From UBA1370 sp964515115 (lineage in GTDB: Bacteria; Patescibacteriota; Microgenomatia; UBA1400; PJMF01): 5,170 nucleotides of DNA. The stretch is from positions 1-5,170 of the forward strand of contig CAZESB010000029.1 of NCBI GenBank assembly GCA_964515115.1, read 5' to 3'. The notes under the pieces were generated by a model that worked only from the letters and a program-made list of their open reading frames with translations, did not search any database and was not told the DNA's origin. Shown here in pieces: positions 3,681 through 5,170 of this stretch (position 1 is the stretch's first letter; every line of letters starts with the position of its first letter). A program made the translations under genes and the position numbers.

Positions 3681-5102
3681 ATGTATCAGTTAGCTTCAGA
3701 TATCAACCCCCATATTTTCCGCGGCTATGACCTCAGAGGAGTAGCCGATCAAGACTTAAATGAAGATATTTACTATACTCTGGGCAGGGGCTATGCCACC
3801 TTTCTTTCCGAAAGACGAATTCGTGAAGCTACCGTTGGCCGGGATAATCGCCTCACCAGCGAAGTCTACTCCAAAGCTTTTATTGCCGGACTCAATGATG
3901 GAGGTATAGATACGATCGATCTTGGGCTTAGCCTGAGCCAAATAGTTTATTTTTCTGCCTACCACTTTAAAACCAAAGGCAGCGCTATGGTTACTGCCTC
4001 TCACAATCCCAAGGAATTTAACGGACTGAAGCTTGGTGTCGGTTACTCAGACACCATGATCTCTGAAGAAATTCAATATTTGCGAGAAATTTGCCAACAA
4101 CAGAAGTTTGTGGAAGGACAAGGCAGCAATCGCGAATACAACTTGGCTCCTGAGTACATCAGTGAGATTAACAAGTATTTTTCTCTCCGGAAACCTTGGA
4201 AAGTGGTGGTCGATGCTTGTAATACTACCTCAGGCATGTTTTATCCCGAATTACTCAGAGCAGCGGGCTGCGAAGTCATTGAGCAAAATACCGAGCTAGA
4301 CGGCAACTTCCCCATGGGAGTGCCCGACCCTACTGAAGTTGAGGTCCTGGACCGACTGGCGGAAGGAGTTAAAGCTGCAGGGGCAGATATTGGCTTTGCC
4401 TACGATACTGATGGTGATCGCATGGCTGTTGTTGACGAAAATGGCCAAGTTCTTTGGATGGATACCATCGTGGCACTTTTTGCCAAAGACGTGCTGGATT
4501 TTATGCCTGGGTCAAAAATTGTTTACAATACCCTTTGCTCCAGGCAAGTGACTGAGGCCATAGAAGAAGCAGGCGGCGAACCGGTAGTGTGGATGACTGG
4601 CCATTCTTTTATCAAGTCTAAACTTAAGGAGGAAAGAGCGCCTTTCGGCGGGGAACTTTCCGGACATATTTTCTTTATGGACAATTTTTATGGTCATGAT
4701 GACGGCGCCTACGCTAGCCTGAGACTACTCCAATACCTGGAGAGAAAAGCGCAATCGCTCTCTGAAGCTGTTGGTGAGTTGGCAGTTTATGTTAGCAGTC
4801 CTGAAATAAAGTTCGGCTTAGCTGATGACATTAAGTTTGAGTTCATCGACACCAAAATTCGGGAAGAATTCATGCAACATTGGCCAAATGCTCAATACAT
4901 CGACATTGATGGCATTCGCATGGATATGCCAGACACCATGGCTATCGTTCGGGCCTCTCAAAATGGTCCTTATATTACTGTTAAATTTGAAGGCAAAACT
5001 CAAAAGTTATATGACGAAATGAAAGAAACTCTTAAAAGTATTCTAAAGAAGTATAATGAAATAGATTGGTCTCAAGGAGTTAATACTCACGCCTTGGATT
5101 AA
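3681..5102 (+). CDS. phosphomannomutase/phosphoglucomutase (alpha-D-phosphohexomutase family)
   Basis: This enzyme interconverts hexose-6-phosphate and hexose-1-phosphate, feeding GDP-mannose or UDP-glucose synthesis in the cytosol. All four signature sites of the family are present in order in 473 aa, a normal length. N-terminal F-R-G-Y-D-L-R-G is at 13-20. The phosphoserine loop T-A-S-H-N-P is at 105-110, with Ser107 as the phosphorylated residue. The Mg-binding loop D-T-D-G-D-R is at 242-247. The sugar-specificity loop G-G-E-L-S-G-H is at 323-329, and Glu-Ser of this kind is typical of PMM/PGM enzymes. T-G-H-S-F-I-K (306-312) also matches PMM/PGM. The C-terminal phosphate loop reads R-A-S-Q-N-G-P (424-430) instead of the more usual R-x-S-N-T-x-P. 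AAAGGA (3668-3673) lies 7 nt before the ATG. The next gene starts 9 bp after the stop. Preference for mannose or glucose phosphate cannot be settled by eye, so no symbol (manB, algC, pgm) is given. Confidence 0.93.
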   Translation: MYQLASDINPHIFRGYDLRGVADQDLNEDIYYTLGRGYATFLSERRIREATVGRDNRLTSEVYSKAFIAGLNDGGIDTIDLGLSLSQIVYFSAYHFKTKGSAMVTASHNPKEFNGLKLGVGYSDTMISEEIQYLREICQQQKFVEGQGSNREYNLAPEYISEINKYFSLRKPWKVVVDACNTTSGMFYPELLRAAGCEVIEQNTELDGNFPMGVPDPTEVEVLDRLAEGVKAAGADIGFAYDTDGDRMAVVDENGQVLWMDTIVALFAKDVLDFMPGSKIVYNTLCSRQVTEAIEEAGGEPVVWMTGHSFIKSKLKEERAPFGGELSGHIFFMDNFYGHDDGAYASLRLLQYLERKAQSLSEAVGELAVYVSSPEIKFGLADDIKFEFIDTKIREEFMQHWPNAQYIDIDGIRMDMPDTMAIVRASQNGPYITVKFEGKTQKLYDEMKETLKSILKKYNEIDWSQGVNTHALD

Positions 5103-5111
5103 GAAAGGGTT

Positions 5112-5170
5112 ATGCCAAATCAATCAATTCTCGACTCCCGCGACGAAATCGCTCAGCTGGACAAATCCAA
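5112..5170 (+). CDS. start of a probable bifunctional phosphoglucose/phosphomannose isomerase, cut by the window end
   Basis: Only 19 codons plus 2 bases are visible: an ATG at 5112, 9 bp after the phosphomannomutase stop, preceded by a purine-rich GAAAGGG (5103-5109) that sits rather close. The visible peptide has I-L-D-S-R-D-E-I-A-Q-L-D-K-S at 6-19. This resembles the N-terminal L-D-D-x-x-x-I-x-x-L-D-K-S-N-M of SIS-domain PGI/PMI proteins (the archaeal and CPR type), which interconvert glucose-6-P, fructose-6-P and mannose-6-P. Function and position next to phosphomannomutase agree well, but the evidence is a very short match from memory. Confidence 0.6.
   Translation, partial: MPNQSILDSRDEIAQLDKS

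Overview
The window looks like a piece of a draft bacterial genome, most likely a Candidate Phyla Radiation (Patescibacteria) member and possibly of the Microgenomates group. This rests on four things. The DNA polymerase III delta subunit is very short (225 aa). There are two exported proteins of kinds I associate with Microgenomates: a clan GH-A-like glycosidase and a single-domain lysozyme-like protein with the E-S-N-L-C / N-C-x-G-x-G pattern. A tRNA lacks an encoded CCA. A phosphomannomutase is followed by the apparent start of a phosphoglucose/phosphomannose isomerase. TGA is not seen recoded. The placement is an inference; no 16S or ribosomal protein is present. A run of exactly 100 N (1560-1659) marks a scaffold gap.

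Left part (1-1559): two divergent exported-protein genes share a 151-bp intergenic region. The minus-strand gene (from 857, running off the left edge) encodes a secreted TIM-barrel glycoside-hydrolase-like protein with both expected catalytic glutamates. The plus-strand gene (from 1009, cut by the gap) encodes a membrane-anchored lysozyme/glucosaminidase-like protein. Both look like cell-envelope or polysaccharide-acting enzymes. The intergenic region holds a TATAAT so close to the first ATG that its mRNA may be leaderless, an extended -10 for the other gene, an inverted repeat and short tandem repeats.

Middle (1660-2260): after the gap comes an AT-rich stretch with three near-identical 11-mers in helical phase, then the best promoter in the window (TTGACA-N17-TATATT). 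It drives a predicted RNA of about 72 nt ending in a strong bidirectional terminator. The RNA can fold into a 7-bp hairpin whose loop carries CCGGGA. That element can pair either as an H-type pseudoknot or as an antiterminator with the 5' arm of the terminator. I do not recognise the RNA family, and no same-strand gene follows directly. Converging on the terminator from the other side is a tRNA-Leu(UAG) gene followed 17 nt later by a 92-codon gene of unknown function with a consensus Shine-Dalgarno.

Right part (2264-5170): plus-strand genes for a YgjP-type zinc metallopeptidase, HolA (delta clamp-loader subunit), a phosphomannomutase/phosphoglucomutase, and the first 19 codons of a probable SIS-domain phosphoglucose/phosphomannose isomerase. 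The last two would act together in interconverting fructose-6-P, mannose-6-P and hexose-1-P for nucleotide-sugar supply. A possible internal promoter at the end of holA may separate the sugar genes from the peptidase-holA pair.
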